This document shows positions 8,564 through 18,212 of a stretch of 44,344 nucleotides of DNA, in pieces. A model generated the notes under the pieces. That model worked only from the letters and a program-made list of their open reading frames with translations, searched no databases and had not been told where the DNA came from. The stretch lies in assembly GCA_913050005.1 (NCBI GenBank), contig CAJXBI010000010.1, forward strand, positions 1 through 44,344. Reading direction: 5' to 3'. Both the position numbers and the translations under genes were made by a program. Source of the DNA: an uncultured Bacteroidota bacterium (GTDB lineage Bacteria; Bacteroidota; Bacteroidia; NS11-12g; UBA9320). Every line of letters starts with the position of its first letter. Positions within the stretch are counted from its first letter, which is position 1.

Positions 8564-10375
8564 TTATTGTCGATTTTGCGCATCTTCACCTATTAAATTA
8601 AAATAATAATCTCTTGCTCGAGAGACAAATAAACTTGAATTGTATTCTAGAATAATTTTTTCAAACAACGCCAAGGCCCGTTCTTTATTTTCTAGGACTT
8701 GAAGATTGATTAATGCTGAACGAAAAAGAGCGTTATCTGCAAGAATGTCTTGGCTGTAATTTTCATAAACAGATTGATATAAACGATTTGCTTCTTCATG
8801 GTTTCCAAGCTTTTCTTGAAGTCGAGCCTTGAGGTAAAGTATTTCGTCGCTTAACGAGTGGTTTGGATATTTAAAAGGAAGAAGGTTAAGGGTCTCTTTA
8901 CATTTTGATATTTTGTTTTGATATAGTAAAAACTCTGCCTTAGCATACTCTTTCATCGCATCATCGGTAGAATCAAGACCCGTATTATCTTGAATAAGCA
9001 ACGATAGCTCTAAAGCGTTGTTGCTAATAAGTTGAGTGGTTGCCGTTTTTAAAATATCAAGTTGGTTTTTTGCGTAATCAAAATCACCAACATAATAACT
9101 TAATTGTGCACTTTTGAATCGAGCCTCTTGGCCTAATGCTTCCTCTTTAAATTGCTTTTCTACTTGTCCATACATTAAGCGAGCATCCCAGATGTTGTTT
9201 AAAATGAGATAACAATCGCCAAGTATGAGTTTTGTTTTTGCAACAAAAGTTTCTCTTAGTCGAGGCGCTTTTAAGAGTTCCAAAAGTAACCCAACTGCAA
9301 TTTCTGTCTTGTCCAAATAAAAAATATTTATTTCAGCTAATCTAAAAATACTCTGAGCAGTTCTGTAATTAACCCCCTCTTTATCAATAAATTGTTTAAT
9401 TTTTACGGTGAGAGCATTAATTTTTTCTTTACTTGGGTTAATAGCTAAGGTAGTTTGAGCGTAAAGGGTGTTTATTAAACCATTTTGACCCTCAATGTAA
9501 TAGGTATTAAACTTCCCTTGATTAACTAAATAAGAATAAGCTTTTCCTGCCACAACAAAGGATTTATTTTCGACACACAAACGAGCAAAACTCAACACCC
9601 TTTTTCCTTTAGCGCCCTCCAAGCGGTCAATCGAAATTATTTGTTTTAAAGCCAAGTCGAACTTTTTTTGCTGGACATAGCACTCAACCAACAATAAACC
9701 AAAAACTAAATTATTGGGGTCGTTTTGAAGGTACGATAGGGATTGTTTTTGTAAATATGACGTATTTGTTGAATTATCAAAAACACCATCTAAGTTCTTA
9801 ATAACGAAAGAAAATTTATTGGGATCTTCAGCAACTAACATTAAAGAAAAATCAACCAAATCCTTAACTTTAAGGCCCACTCGATAGGCGTATATCAGGT
9901 CAATATAAAAAACAAGTGTACCGTGCTTTTTTATTCCAAACTCATAAGTTTTGATGGCCTCATCAACATAACCCCTTCTTTTAAAACCATCCGCCAAAGA
10001 GCGTATTTTAAAAATATTAGATTGAGAGGATCTAATAACCTTGTCAAAATAATTCTTCGATTTATCATTTTTCCCAGACCGATCATAGATCATACCTAAG
10101 TCTACATTCAGAATCAGATTATTTGGAAATTTACGCAGCTGAGTTTCGACAAGCTTTTCTGCATCTTTATATTTCTTCATTGCGATTAGTGTGTTTAGGA
10201 AGTATTCATATACAATTACAGAGGGTGAACCCCGCTTGTATAGCTTTTTAAACACACTTTCTGCCTTTTCAAAATCATTGTTTTCATAAAACTGAATAGC
10301 CACCCTTTCATCAACGTTTTGCGACAACGATAGAAGACTCAAAATCAACATATTCAAACAAAGAAATATTCTCAT
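8564..10375 (-). CDS. Tetratricopeptide-repeat protein, secreted or lipid-anchored
   Basis: Repeated TPR-like helices (e.g. LILNVDLGMIYDRSGKNDKSKNYFDKVI); ATG at 10375 preferred over the longer TTG ORF start at 10411 because of the promoter box at 10385-10412. Confidence 0.85.
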   Translation of the reverse strand: MRIFLCLNMLILSLLSLSQNVDERVAIQFYENNDFEKAESVFKKLYKRGSPSVIVYEYFLNTLIAMKKYKDAEKLVETQLRKFPNNLILNVDLGMIYDRSGKNDKSKNYFDKVIRSSQSNIFKIRSLADGFKRRGYVDEAIKTYEFGIKKHGTLVFYIDLIYAYRVGLKVKDLVDFSLMLVAEDPNKFSFVIKNLDGVFDNSTNTSYLQKQSLSYLQNDPNNLVFGLLLVECYVQQKKFDLALKQIISIDRLEGAKGKRVLSFARLCVENKSFVVAGKAYSYLVNQGKFNTYYIEGQNGLINTLYAQTTLAINPSKEKINALTVKIKQFIDKEGVNYRTAQSIFRLAEINIFYLDKTEIAVGLLLELLKAPRLRETFVAKTKLILGDCYLILNNIWDARLMYGQVEKQFKEEALGQEARFKSAQLSYYVGDFDYAKNQLDILKTATTQLISNNALELSLLIQDNTGLDSTDDAMKEYAKAEFLLYQNKISKCKETLNLLPFKYPNHSLSDEILYLKARLQEKLGNHEEANRLYQSVYENYSQDILADNALFRSALINLQVLENKERALALFEKIILEYNSSLFVSRARDYYFNLIGEDAQNRQ

Positions 10376-10384
10376 TTTGTCCAA

Positions 10385-10412
10385 CAAAGATAGCAAGACA
10401 ATTAATGGCAAA
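10385..10412 (-). promoter_or_regulatory. Putative Bacteroidota promoter (TTTG-N16-TATCTTTG on - strand) for the TPR gene
   Basis: CAAAGATA 10385-10392 and CAAA 10409-10412 on + strand. Confidence 0.55.
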
Positions 10413-10482
10413 TAAACAATGCCAAAAAACCAAATCTGTGCCGTAAACAGACTATAAGAATTAAAGAAAAATCTAATTTAGA

Positions 10483-10508
10483 TTGTATGCTCTATATGTG
10501 TACTTTTG
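10483..10508 (+). promoter_or_regulatory. Putative Bacteroidota promoter for guaB (TTG ... TACTTTTG)
   Basis: TACTTTTG at 10501-10508 with TTG at 10483-10485; guaB ATG at 10539. Confidence 0.55.
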
Positions 10509-10538
10509 TACTGCAAATAACAAACCTATTATTTGCAA

Positions 10539-12011
10539 ATGTCTCAATTTACAGAACCTAAAATATCACATCGAGGTTTAACTTTTGATGATGTGCTGGT
10601 TTTACCTAAGTATTCCGAAGTGTTACCAAGGGACGCCAAGACAAAAACAAAGCTTACCAAAGGTCTTGACATTAACATACCAATTGTAAGTGCCGCTATG
10701 GATACCGTTACCGAAGCTCGTCTAGCTATAGCAATTTCCAGAGAGGGGGGCTTGGGAATTATTCATAAAAACATGAGCATTGAAAGTCAGGCAATGCAAG
10801 TTAAGAAAGTTAAACGATCAGAGAGCGGGATGATTAAAGACCCTATTACGCTATCTAAAATAAACACGCTAAGCGATGCTCTTGGCGTAATGAAAGAAAA
10901 CCGAATAGGCGGCATACCAATAACAGATGAAACAAATACCCTTGTTGGAATAATCACTAATAGAGACCTACGTTTTCAACTTGACTTAAACACCCTTATT
11001 CAAGAGGTCATGACAACAGAGGGGCTTATAACTGCTGGCTCAGGAACAGATTTAAAAGAAGCGGAACAAATACTTCAAAGGTACAAGATTGAGAAACTTC
11101 CGGTTGTTGATGAAAATCAAAAACTCCTAGGACTTATAACGTTTAAGGATATTCAAAAGGTAAAAAACCACCCTCAGGCTTGTAAGGATGGCTACGGAAG
11201 GTTGATGGTTGGTGCAGCAGTTGGTGTGACGGCGGACACAATGGAGCGTGTTTCGGCTTTAGTAGAGCAAGATGTAGATGTTATTGCCATAGATACAGCT
11301 CATGGTCATTCAAAAGGTGTTGTTGATGAACTCAAAAAGGTAAAGGCGAAGTTTCCAAACCTGCAAGTAATTGTAGGAAACGTAGCAACCGCTGAAGCTG
11401 CGAAGTATTTAGCAGATAACGGTGCTGATGCTGTTAAGGTAGGTGTAGGCCCAGGGTCAATTTGCACAACTCGAATAATTGCAGGAATAGGCGCACCCCA
11501 ACTAAGCGCTATAATGGACTGCTCTAAAGCTCTTGAAGGAACAGGAGTCCCTGTAATTGCTGATGGTGGAATTCGGTATAGCGGTGATTTAGTAAAAGCA
11601 ATCGTAGCGGGTGCAGACACAATTATGGCGGGTAGTTTATTTGCTGGAACCGAAGAAGCTCCTGGAGAAATTTCATTTTATGATGGAAGGAAGGTAAAGT
11701 CTTATCGTGGCATGGGTAGTATAGAGGCTATGAAAAAAGGCTCAACCGATAGGTATTTTCAAGATGCGGAAGCGGAGATTGGAAAGCTTGTGCCAGAAGG
11801 AATAGTTGGTACAGTAGCTTATAAAGGAAGTCTGTCTGAAGTTGTTTACCAATATATCGGTGGTTTAAGGGCAGGAATGGGATATACTGGGTCAGCCTCA
11901 ATAGCCGATTTAAAAAAGGCTCAATTTACTCAAATAACCGGTTCTGGAATAAGGGAAAGCCACCCTCACGATGTAACAATTACCAAAGAGGCACCGAACT
12001 ATAGTCGCTAG
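10539..12011 (+). CDS. guaB: IMP dehydrogenase
   Basis: GLTFDDVLVLPKYSEVLPRD, CBS domains, GVGPGSICTTRIIAGIGAPQ, ADGGIRYSGD, KSYRGMGS; ATG at 10539 (the ORF track's 10533 codon is TTG). Confidence 0.97.
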   Translation: MSQFTEPKISHRGLTFDDVLVLPKYSEVLPRDAKTKTKLTKGLDINIPIVSAAMDTVTEARLAIAISREGGLGIIHKNMSIESQAMQVKKVKRSESGMIKDPITLSKINTLSDALGVMKENRIGGIPITDETNTLVGIITNRDLRFQLDLNTLIQEVMTTEGLITAGSGTDLKEAEQILQRYKIEKLPVVDENQKLLGLITFKDIQKVKNHPQACKDGYGRLMVGAAVGVTADTMERVSALVEQDVDVIAIDTAHGHSKGVVDELKKVKAKFPNLQVIVGNVATAEAAKYLADNGADAVKVGVGPGSICTTRIIAGIGAPQLSAIMDCSKALEGTGVPVIADGGIRYSGDLVKAIVAGADTIMAGSLFAGTEEAPGEISFYDGRKVKSYRGMGSIEAMKKGSTDRYFQDAEAEIGKLVPEGIVGTVAYKGSLSEVVYQYIGGLRAGMGYTGSASIADLKKAQFTQITGSGIRESHPHDVTITKEAPNYSR

Positions 12012-12013
12012 AT

Positions 12014-12661
12014 CTAATCTGAACTTTCTACAATAGCCAACACCCCAGAGTTGTAAGTTATTCTTACAACGCCAGTGTTTTTAACCACATTACTTGTTCC
12101 GCTCCTTTCTCCCAACATTAATTTTTCGTTATTAAGTGGGTATACCAGGTTTTGCGTAGTTATTTTTTCACACGAGGGTATTGGAATTAAAGAAATAAAA
12201 TTTCCCCTTTTATATATTTTAGAAAAATCTTTAGGTATTAAAAACATCTTAGAGTGGTTATTATAGATGACAATATTACAACTGGGATACTTTGCTAAAG
12301 TGGTTAAATTATTAATTGTGTGATCAATTCTTTTTCCAGTCGCCCAAACAACATTTAAGGTCTGATAACCCTTTGCTATAAGATAATCAATTGCTTTTTC
12401 GAGGTCTGTGTTTTCTTGACTGTCAATTTGTAAGAATTGGGTTTTCTGGTTACGGTTAACGTCACCAATACTATCTAAATCACCAATAACCAAGTCTACA
12501 AAAACATTTAGATCGTTAAGGCGATTATAGGCACCATCCAGAGCAACAACATATGGACACCACTCCATGATTTGCATTAATAAATCGTATGAGCAAGACT
12601 CACCGTTTGCTACAATAAGTGCGGGCTCTTGACCCTCTTTAACATAGTGGTGGGATGACAT
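12014..12661 (-). CDS. Thiamine diphosphokinase
   Basis: ALIVANGE, VALDGAYNRL, DLVIGDLDSIGD, DSQENTDLEKAIDYL, GKRIDHTINNL motifs. Confidence 0.9.
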   Translation of the reverse strand: MSSHHYVKEGQEPALIVANGESCSYDLLMQIMEWCPYVVALDGAYNRLNDLNVFVDLVIGDLDSIGDVNRNQKTQFLQIDSQENTDLEKAIDYLIAKGYQTLNVVWATGKRIDHTINNLTTLAKYPSCNIVIYNNHSKMFLIPKDFSKIYKRGNFISLIPIPSCEKITTQNLVYPLNNEKLMLGERSGTSNVVKNTGVVRITYNSGVLAIVESSD

Positions 12662-12677
12662 TTTTGTAATACTTTAA

Positions 12678-12685
12678 CAAACCTA
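12678..12685 (-). promoter_or_regulatory. Putative -7 box (TAGGTTTG on - strand) for thiamine diphosphokinase
   Basis: CAAACCTA on + strand, 16 nt from the start codon. Confidence 0.4.
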
Positions 12686-12720
12686 ACAAAAACAACACAA
12701 GATATTGCGTTATTTGTAAA

Positions 12721-14772
12721 ATGAAACGATCAAGTACAGTTGCTTTTGTAACGTTGATATTCTTGGGTTCTTGCAGAAAAGAAAAATTTACTTCAGAAAG
12801 CAATTGGCTTACTCCGGTTTTTGAAATGGAACTTAACCTCGGGGATATTTTACCAGATTCGTTATCTAGAACAAACTCCGACAATTCTTTAGATATTGTC
12901 TATGAAGCATCGTATGGCGTTGGTAGTGTTAGTGATATTGTGCAAATACCAGACACTGTAGAAGTTAGTGAAGTTAACTTATCTAGCTTATCGATAGATG
13001 ACCGGTCGTTTATAGACACACTTACACTTTTAGAGCTTTACCCAGCAAGTGCTTTGTTTCACAACCAAACTACAACTTTCCCTGCTCAAGACATTCAGAC
13101 TAATGAAGGAACGGTAATTGACGTAACAGAAGAGTTTTTTACAACAGCAACTTTCGTATCTGGGTATATAGATATTTCAATTTATAATGATTTGCCTGTT
13201 GTTGCAGAGGTTTTGGAGTTCGAGTTAAGAAACAATGACGACAAAAGCGTTGTAGTAGCTGGCGTATTTAATAACCTTCAACCAAACAGTGGCTATACAG
13301 ACTCTTTTTCTTTAGCAGATAAAAAAGTAAATGGAGTACTTGAGCTAATCGTTAAGCGAGTGAAAACCTCAGAAAGTAATGGACAAGTTTTGGTCAACGT
13401 TTATAAAGGTATTCGCACAGAAATATCGGTTCGTGATTTGAAACCTAGATCAGCTACGGCTGTTTTCCCAGCCCAAAACCTTATAGATAAAAATGATGAA
13501 ATTGAGTATTATTTTGGCGGTGCAGAGTTTACCCAAGTTAAATTAAAGTCAGGCTTTATTAAATTAAAAGTAGAGTCTTCGGTTGAGGAGGCTATTATTT
13601 TAAATTATGGTATTCCTAATAGTTTTAAAGAGGGAGAGCCCGGAACCCCTATTAGAAAAGAATGGAAAGTCCCGCCTGCCAAAAAAGGGGAAAAGGTTTT
13701 TGTAGAAGAACTATTCCCAATAGGTGGCTATACCATATATTTTTGGGGCAAAAGCAACCTTGAAGCACCAGTATTTAATCACGTATACACTGAGCTTATT
13801 GCAAGAATCGAATACTCTGGCATACTTAGAACGCTTTCTTTAGAAGATAAAATAAGAGTCGAGCTAGGTTTGATAGACTTAGTTCCTGAGCTGATAATTG
13901 GAGATCCAGGCAAACACGAACTAACAACCAGCGACACTTTGGGCTTAAAGCTTTTCGATAACATTAGCGGAGACTTAAACTTGGAGGACGCCACAATGAA
14001 CATAAATTTTTACAATAGTTTTGGAATTGAGACACTATTAAATATAAAAGAGATTAAAGGACAAAACACCAGAAACGGAAAGAGCTTAAAGCTAGTTTCA
14101 CCAGGATTATTAAATCCAATTTTATTAGAAAAAGCTGTTAACAACCCTCCCTTGGTGGCATATGAATATGACATTAAATTAGACAAGTCAAACTCTAATC
14201 TAAAACAATTTTTGGAGCTTATGCCCAACAAGCTTATGCCAGAAATTGAAGCAACGGTTAGGCCCAACGGAACAATCAATCAAGATGATTTCGCTTTTGA
14301 CATAAGTGAACTACTTGTAAATATAAGGTTTGAAATGCCACTTAAGTTCGGTTTAGACAACTTAACCGTTTCTTCCAACCAACGGGTTGATTTTTTTAGT
14401 GAGGATAAAGTAGCGAACATTAAAGGTGGACAGCTTATTTTAAAGTTAATTAATGATTTTCCCATTAACGGTCAAATAAAAATGGTTTTTAAAGATGAAA
14501 CAGGGGCAGAGGTTTTCACACTATTTAACGGCGAAAATTACGAAATGACCGCGGCAGAAATAGACCCACAAACAGGTAAAACAATAACACCTACGGAAAG
14601 TGAATTGATAGCAACGATAACAAAAGGTCAAGCAAATCAACTACTAAACATAAGTAGCGTTGATTTGTCAGTGGTTCTAAATACAGAAGACGCAAAAAGA
14701 CATCGGATGTTTTCTGACTACACCATAAAGGCCAATTTGATTACAGACTTTATTTATGAAAATAGCTTATAG
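12721..14772 (+). CDS. Large lipoprotein of unknown function, paired with the downstream barrel-like protein
   Basis: Signal plus lipobox (VTLIFLGSC|RK); beta-rich 683-aa protein; 17-bp overlap with the next gene. Confidence 0.75.
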   Translation: MKRSSTVAFVTLIFLGSCRKEKFTSESNWLTPVFEMELNLGDILPDSLSRTNSDNSLDIVYEASYGVGSVSDIVQIPDTVEVSEVNLSSLSIDDRSFIDTLTLLELYPASALFHNQTTTFPAQDIQTNEGTVIDVTEEFFTTATFVSGYIDISIYNDLPVVAEVLEFELRNNDDKSVVVAGVFNNLQPNSGYTDSFSLADKKVNGVLELIVKRVKTSESNGQVLVNVYKGIRTEISVRDLKPRSATAVFPAQNLIDKNDEIEYYFGGAEFTQVKLKSGFIKLKVESSVEEAIILNYGIPNSFKEGEPGTPIRKEWKVPPAKKGEKVFVEELFPIGGYTIYFWGKSNLEAPVFNHVYTELIARIEYSGILRTLSLEDKIRVELGLIDLVPELIIGDPGKHELTTSDTLGLKLFDNISGDLNLEDATMNINFYNSFGIETLLNIKEIKGQNTRNGKSLKLVSPGLLNPILLEKAVNNPPLVAYEYDIKLDKSNSNLKQFLELMPNKLMPEIEATVRPNGTINQDDFAFDISELLVNIRFEMPLKFGLDNLTVSSNQRVDFFSEDKVANIKGGQLILKLINDFPINGQIKMVFKDETGAEVFTLFNGENYEMTAAEIDPQTGKTITPTESELIATITKGQANQLLNISSVDLSVVLNTEDAKRHRMFSDYTIKANLITDFIYENSL

Positions 14773-15961
14773 TTTTTTGCCCTTCATACCATTTTTATTT
14801 TATTCTCTGGTACAGGCTCAAAATGACAGTTTCGTTTTTGTAAACGAAACTGATTTGGAGTTTAAAAATAAAGGTGTTAAAGTTGAGGGCTTAGCCTTTG
14901 TGGGTTCAAATTCTCTGAACACAAAAATGTTTACAGACGTATTAATTCATCCAACTTTTTCAGAACAAGGCAAGTCTGCCTTTTTAGATGGGAATCAATT
15001 AAAAACTAACCTGTTTGCATCAAACAAATGGGGGCTAGAATACCAGAAAGACTCTAACACATATTTTTTTATTCGAAACAAAAGCCTTTTGGCTTTTAGC
15101 TCTGATAAAGACTTTTCTGAACTACTCTTTTTTGGAAATAGCCCCTTTAGGGATAAAAAAGTGAGTACAAGGGGATTAAATTATTTTCAAGCAAATATAT
15201 TTTCGGCAGGTTATGGTTTTGACATATATAGAAGTAAAAACCTTAGTATTAAAAGTGCATTAGGGTTATCAACTCTCAATAACCTCAGTCAAATAGAGGC
15301 TAGTGAAATTCAGCTTTATACTGCTTCGGACGGATCTTACTTAGAAGCAACGTTTAAAAATACGTCAATCAATGAAGCAAAATCTGGAATTCAAGGAGTG
15401 GGCTTGTCTGCCGACATCTGTTTAGATTATCGCGTTAACGATTTGAACACCATATCCTTTGAAGCTGATGACGTGAATGGTTTTTATTTGTTTGACAATC
15501 AAGAAACACAAATAGACACTTCTTTTAATTTTAATGGCGTTTCCATTGATATCTTTAACGCAGAGACCTCAGTAGTCAGCTATCTTGATTCAGCTTTTAC
15601 AGAAACAATTAATCGAAATAAGACAACCCAAAACCAGGCTTTTCTACCTATCAAAATGAAGCTTCAATGGATGCACAAATTAAACCCAAGAGCCACTTTG
15701 GCGTCTTCTGTTGAGTCGCTTTCTCAGGGCAAATTTGGAACATATCTTGAAACAGCCCTAATTTATACGCATAACAGACAGTTAAGAACAAGAACAAGTA
15801 TAGGCTATGGTGATTTTAGAGGATTTACCTGGAGCGAATCTTTAGAGTATAGAACAATTAAGTACAATTTTTATTTGGGGCTAAACAACCTACAAGCAAT
15901 AGCTGCACCAATAAAAACTAGAAATTATGGATTTTCTTTCGGTTTGTTTAGGCATTTATGA
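14756..15961 (+). CDS. DUF5723-like outer-membrane beta-barrel protein
   Basis: Signal peptide ...SLVQAQ; alternating beta pattern, C-terminal NYGFSFGLFRHL; position after a lipoprotein; family name inferred by eye. Confidence 0.6.
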   Translation: MKIAYSFLPFIPFLFYSLVQAQNDSFVFVNETDLEFKNKGVKVEGLAFVGSNSLNTKMFTDVLIHPTFSEQGKSAFLDGNQLKTNLFASNKWGLEYQKDSNTYFFIRNKSLLAFSSDKDFSELLFFGNSPFRDKKVSTRGLNYFQANIFSAGYGFDIYRSKNLSIKSALGLSTLNNLSQIEASEIQLYTASDGSYLEATFKNTSINEAKSGIQGVGLSADICLDYRVNDLNTISFEADDVNGFYLFDNQETQIDTSFNFNGVSIDIFNAETSVVSYLDSAFTETINRNKTTQNQAFLPIKMKLQWMHKLNPRATLASSVESLSQGKFGTYLETALIYTHNRQLRTRTSIGYGDFRGFTWSESLEYRTIKYNFYLGLNNLQAIAAPIKTRNYGFSFGLFRHL

Positions 15962-18159
15962 AACTGATTGGTGAGCTTATCACCAAAATGAACTAGTTCC
16001 TTAACTTCCGTGACACTCATAACCCTGAAGTAACGGAATACCAATATGACATTATTGCTACTTTCAATATGATATTTGTCATTTTGATTAACAAAATCCC
16101 TTAATTCTTTGCTAAAAAACCACCTAACCTCATCCTTGTTTTCACCCTTCACAGAAAATCTGGAACTAAACCCCTCTTCTATAGAGATATCTTCTTTTAT
16201 TGCTAAGTCAAGTAGCCTACTGAATATACGTTCTTTATCTAATTCAAAATCTGGAACGTTTTCATTAAACCGTATAGACAACATAGTCATATTATGAACT
16301 TCCGCAGCCATGAGAGCACCTTCGTCAAAAGTAATATCAACGATTTCCCAAGGTATTATATTTTGGTAACTGCCGATTACTCTGTTTTTTAAATATTCGA
16401 TTGGTCTTGTTTCAAAAAACTTGTTTGATTTTAAGTAGTCAGTGTTCCAATTTATTTCATGTTCAAATTTCCATGAGTTTTTGAAGGCATATTCTCGAAG
16501 CTGTGATTGCCTTTTAGATAGGGGCTTTCCAACGCTCTGCGGAAGAGCGTGAATCGTATACGGATGCGAACCTGTGGTTAAATGTTCGTCTAGTCCAACT
16601 ATTTCATATTTTCCATTTTGATCGTTCTGGTAGTCTTTTCCCCAGGAACTTACAAATTCAAGCATTGAAAAATCAATTAATCGTGTTCTTGAAAAATCAA
16701 AAACGATTTGATCGTTTTCGGGTATTTCGGCAAGCAATTTCCGAAGCTTTATAATACTAACAAAATTAGCGATACCTTTAACTTTCAAATGGTAGTGGTC
16801 ATCTATTCTGGTCATGTTGAAGTTGGGCCTTGACAAGTACTTAAAAAATAGCTTTGCCGTTAAGTGAGACCTTACAAGATGAATAACCAACGTAAACAAT
16901 ATTCCAATCAATATACCTCTGTTAAGGTCTGTCATTAAGGTGGAAACAAGAGTGATTGTTAAAATTAAGAACTGTTCGTAACCCTTTAATCCGGCATCTT
17001 TAAAAACCTTTGGAGACGCTAGTCTATATCCCGTAAACACTAAAATAGCCATAAGAGCAGCCTTAGGAACAAGCATGATATAATCTGATAGTAGAAAAAC
17101 AAACAACAGTATGAGTGCTCCGTGAACAAAGTTGGATAGGCGAGTCATAGCACCGTGGTTTATGTTTACGGAACTCCTTGCTATAACAGCAATAATAGGC
17201 AGGCCACCAATAAAGCCAGAAAGAATAGTACTCAATCCCATTGCTGTTACGTCTTTGTTTAAGTTTGTTTTTCTTTTTAGAGGGTCAATATTATCAATAG
17301 CTTTTGCAGAGCCAAGAGTTTCAATGGTAGAAACCAAGAAAACAGAAATCACAACTAACCAAAAATTAAGTTTTCCAATTTTCCTAAAACTTGGAAATGT
17401 GAAGATTTCAGAAACATTTAAGTTAGTGGGGAGAGGAAAATAAATAAGGTCTTTTATTGGGATTAACGCATGTTTTTTCCCAAAAATATTGGCCTCGCCG
17501 CCAGTAGTAAATTGAAAAAACATATATAGCGGAATGGCCAATATAACCAACCAAATAGGTGCAGGAATGTATTTTATAAACCTGTTCGTAACCTGTGGAT
17601 GTATAGCCAGGATTAACAAACTATTAAAAAATATAACAGCAATTAATGGGTTCATATTGGCTATACTTTTAGGTATCGATATTAGCTTACTAAAGTCGTT
17701 CATTTTACCAATTTCAACACCTAATCCAGGGTGTATCTGTCCAGCAAGAATGATTACACCAATAGCGGCCATCATGCCCTGAACCACGGAAGAAGGGATA
17801 AAGTCTGCTAAGCCCCCGAGTTTAAATGTTCCAAAAATAGCTTGTAAAACACCAGCACAAATAAATGCTGCCAACATATGTTCCCAAGCTCCCAATACAC
17901 TCATTCCAGATACAACAATTCCAATTAGGGCGGGTGATGGACCATTAATCGAAACATTTCCACTTCGGATAAATGAAGTAAATACTCCTCCTACAATAGC
18001 GGCGAAAATACCTGCAAGCAAGGCTTCTGGAGGTAAATTCATAGCAATAGCAATTCCCAGCGATAGCGGGAGAGCTACCAATGAAACACTAAAACCAGCA
18101 AGGACATCCTTTCTCCAATACTGCTTGATATTAGTTATGTTGCTATTTGGGGTTGACAA
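15925..18159 (-). CDS. SulP family inorganic anion transporter with STAS domain and long C-terminal extension
   Basis: LAGFSVSLVALPLSLGIAIAMNLPPEALLAGIFAAIVGG...SGNVSINGPSPALIG; STAS-like IVFDFSRTRLIDFSMLEFV; TTG start. Confidence 0.92.
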   Translation of the reverse strand: MSTPNSNITNIKQYWRKDVLAGFSVSLVALPLSLGIAIAMNLPPEALLAGIFAAIVGGVFTSFIRSGNVSINGPSPALIGIVVSGMSVLGAWEHMLAAFICAGVLQAIFGTFKLGGLADFIPSSVVQGMMAAIGVIILAGQIHPGLGVEIGKMNDFSKLISIPKSIANMNPLIAVIFFNSLLILAIHPQVTNRFIKYIPAPIWLVILAIPLYMFFQFTTGGEANIFGKKHALIPIKDLIYFPLPTNLNVSEIFTFPSFRKIGKLNFWLVVISVFLVSTIETLGSAKAIDNIDPLKRKTNLNKDVTAMGLSTILSGFIGGLPIIAVIARSSVNINHGAMTRLSNFVHGALILLFVFLLSDYIMLVPKAALMAILVFTGYRLASPKVFKDAGLKGYEQFLILTITLVSTLMTDLNRGILIGILFTLVIHLVRSHLTAKLFFKYLSRPNFNMTRIDDHYHLKVKGIANFVSIIKLRKLLAEIPENDQIVFDFSRTRLIDFSMLEFVSSWGKDYQNDQNGKYEIVGLDEHLTTGSHPYTIHALPQSVGKPLSKRQSQLREYAFKNSWKFEHEINWNTDYLKSNKFFETRPIEYLKNRVIGSYQNIIPWEIVDITFDEGALMAAEVHNMTMLSIRFNENVPDFELDKERIFSRLLDLAIKEDISIEEGFSSRFSVKGENKDEVRWFFSKELRDFVNQNDKYHIESSNNVILVFRYFRVMSVTEVKELVHFGDKLTNQFHKCLNKPKENP

Positions 18160-18212
18160 TTTTTTGATTTAGAACGCCAATATAAATATAATTTATAAAT
18201 GGAATGTTAAAT

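Noticed and set aside
11306-11620. 104-aa ORF antisense to guaB
   Set aside because: Lies fully inside strongly conserved guaB coding sequence; composition explained by the sense codons; no own promoter or family motif.
12009-12016. TAGATCTA palindrome at the guaB/thiamine diphosphokinase junction
   Set aside because: It simply contains the two opposing TAG stop codons; too short to be meaningful.
12639-12884. 81-aa - strand ORF spanning the thiamine diphosphokinase / lipoprotein junction
   Set aside because: Overlaps two well-supported genes and their promoter region; no recognisable domain.
13779-14465. Three - strand ORFs antisense to the 12721-14772 lipoprotein
   Set aside because: Shadow ORFs in an intact gene with a clear signal peptide; no motifs.
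17132-17443. 103-aa ORF antisense to the SulP gene
   Set aside because: Antisense shadow of a TM-rich gene; no independent evidence.
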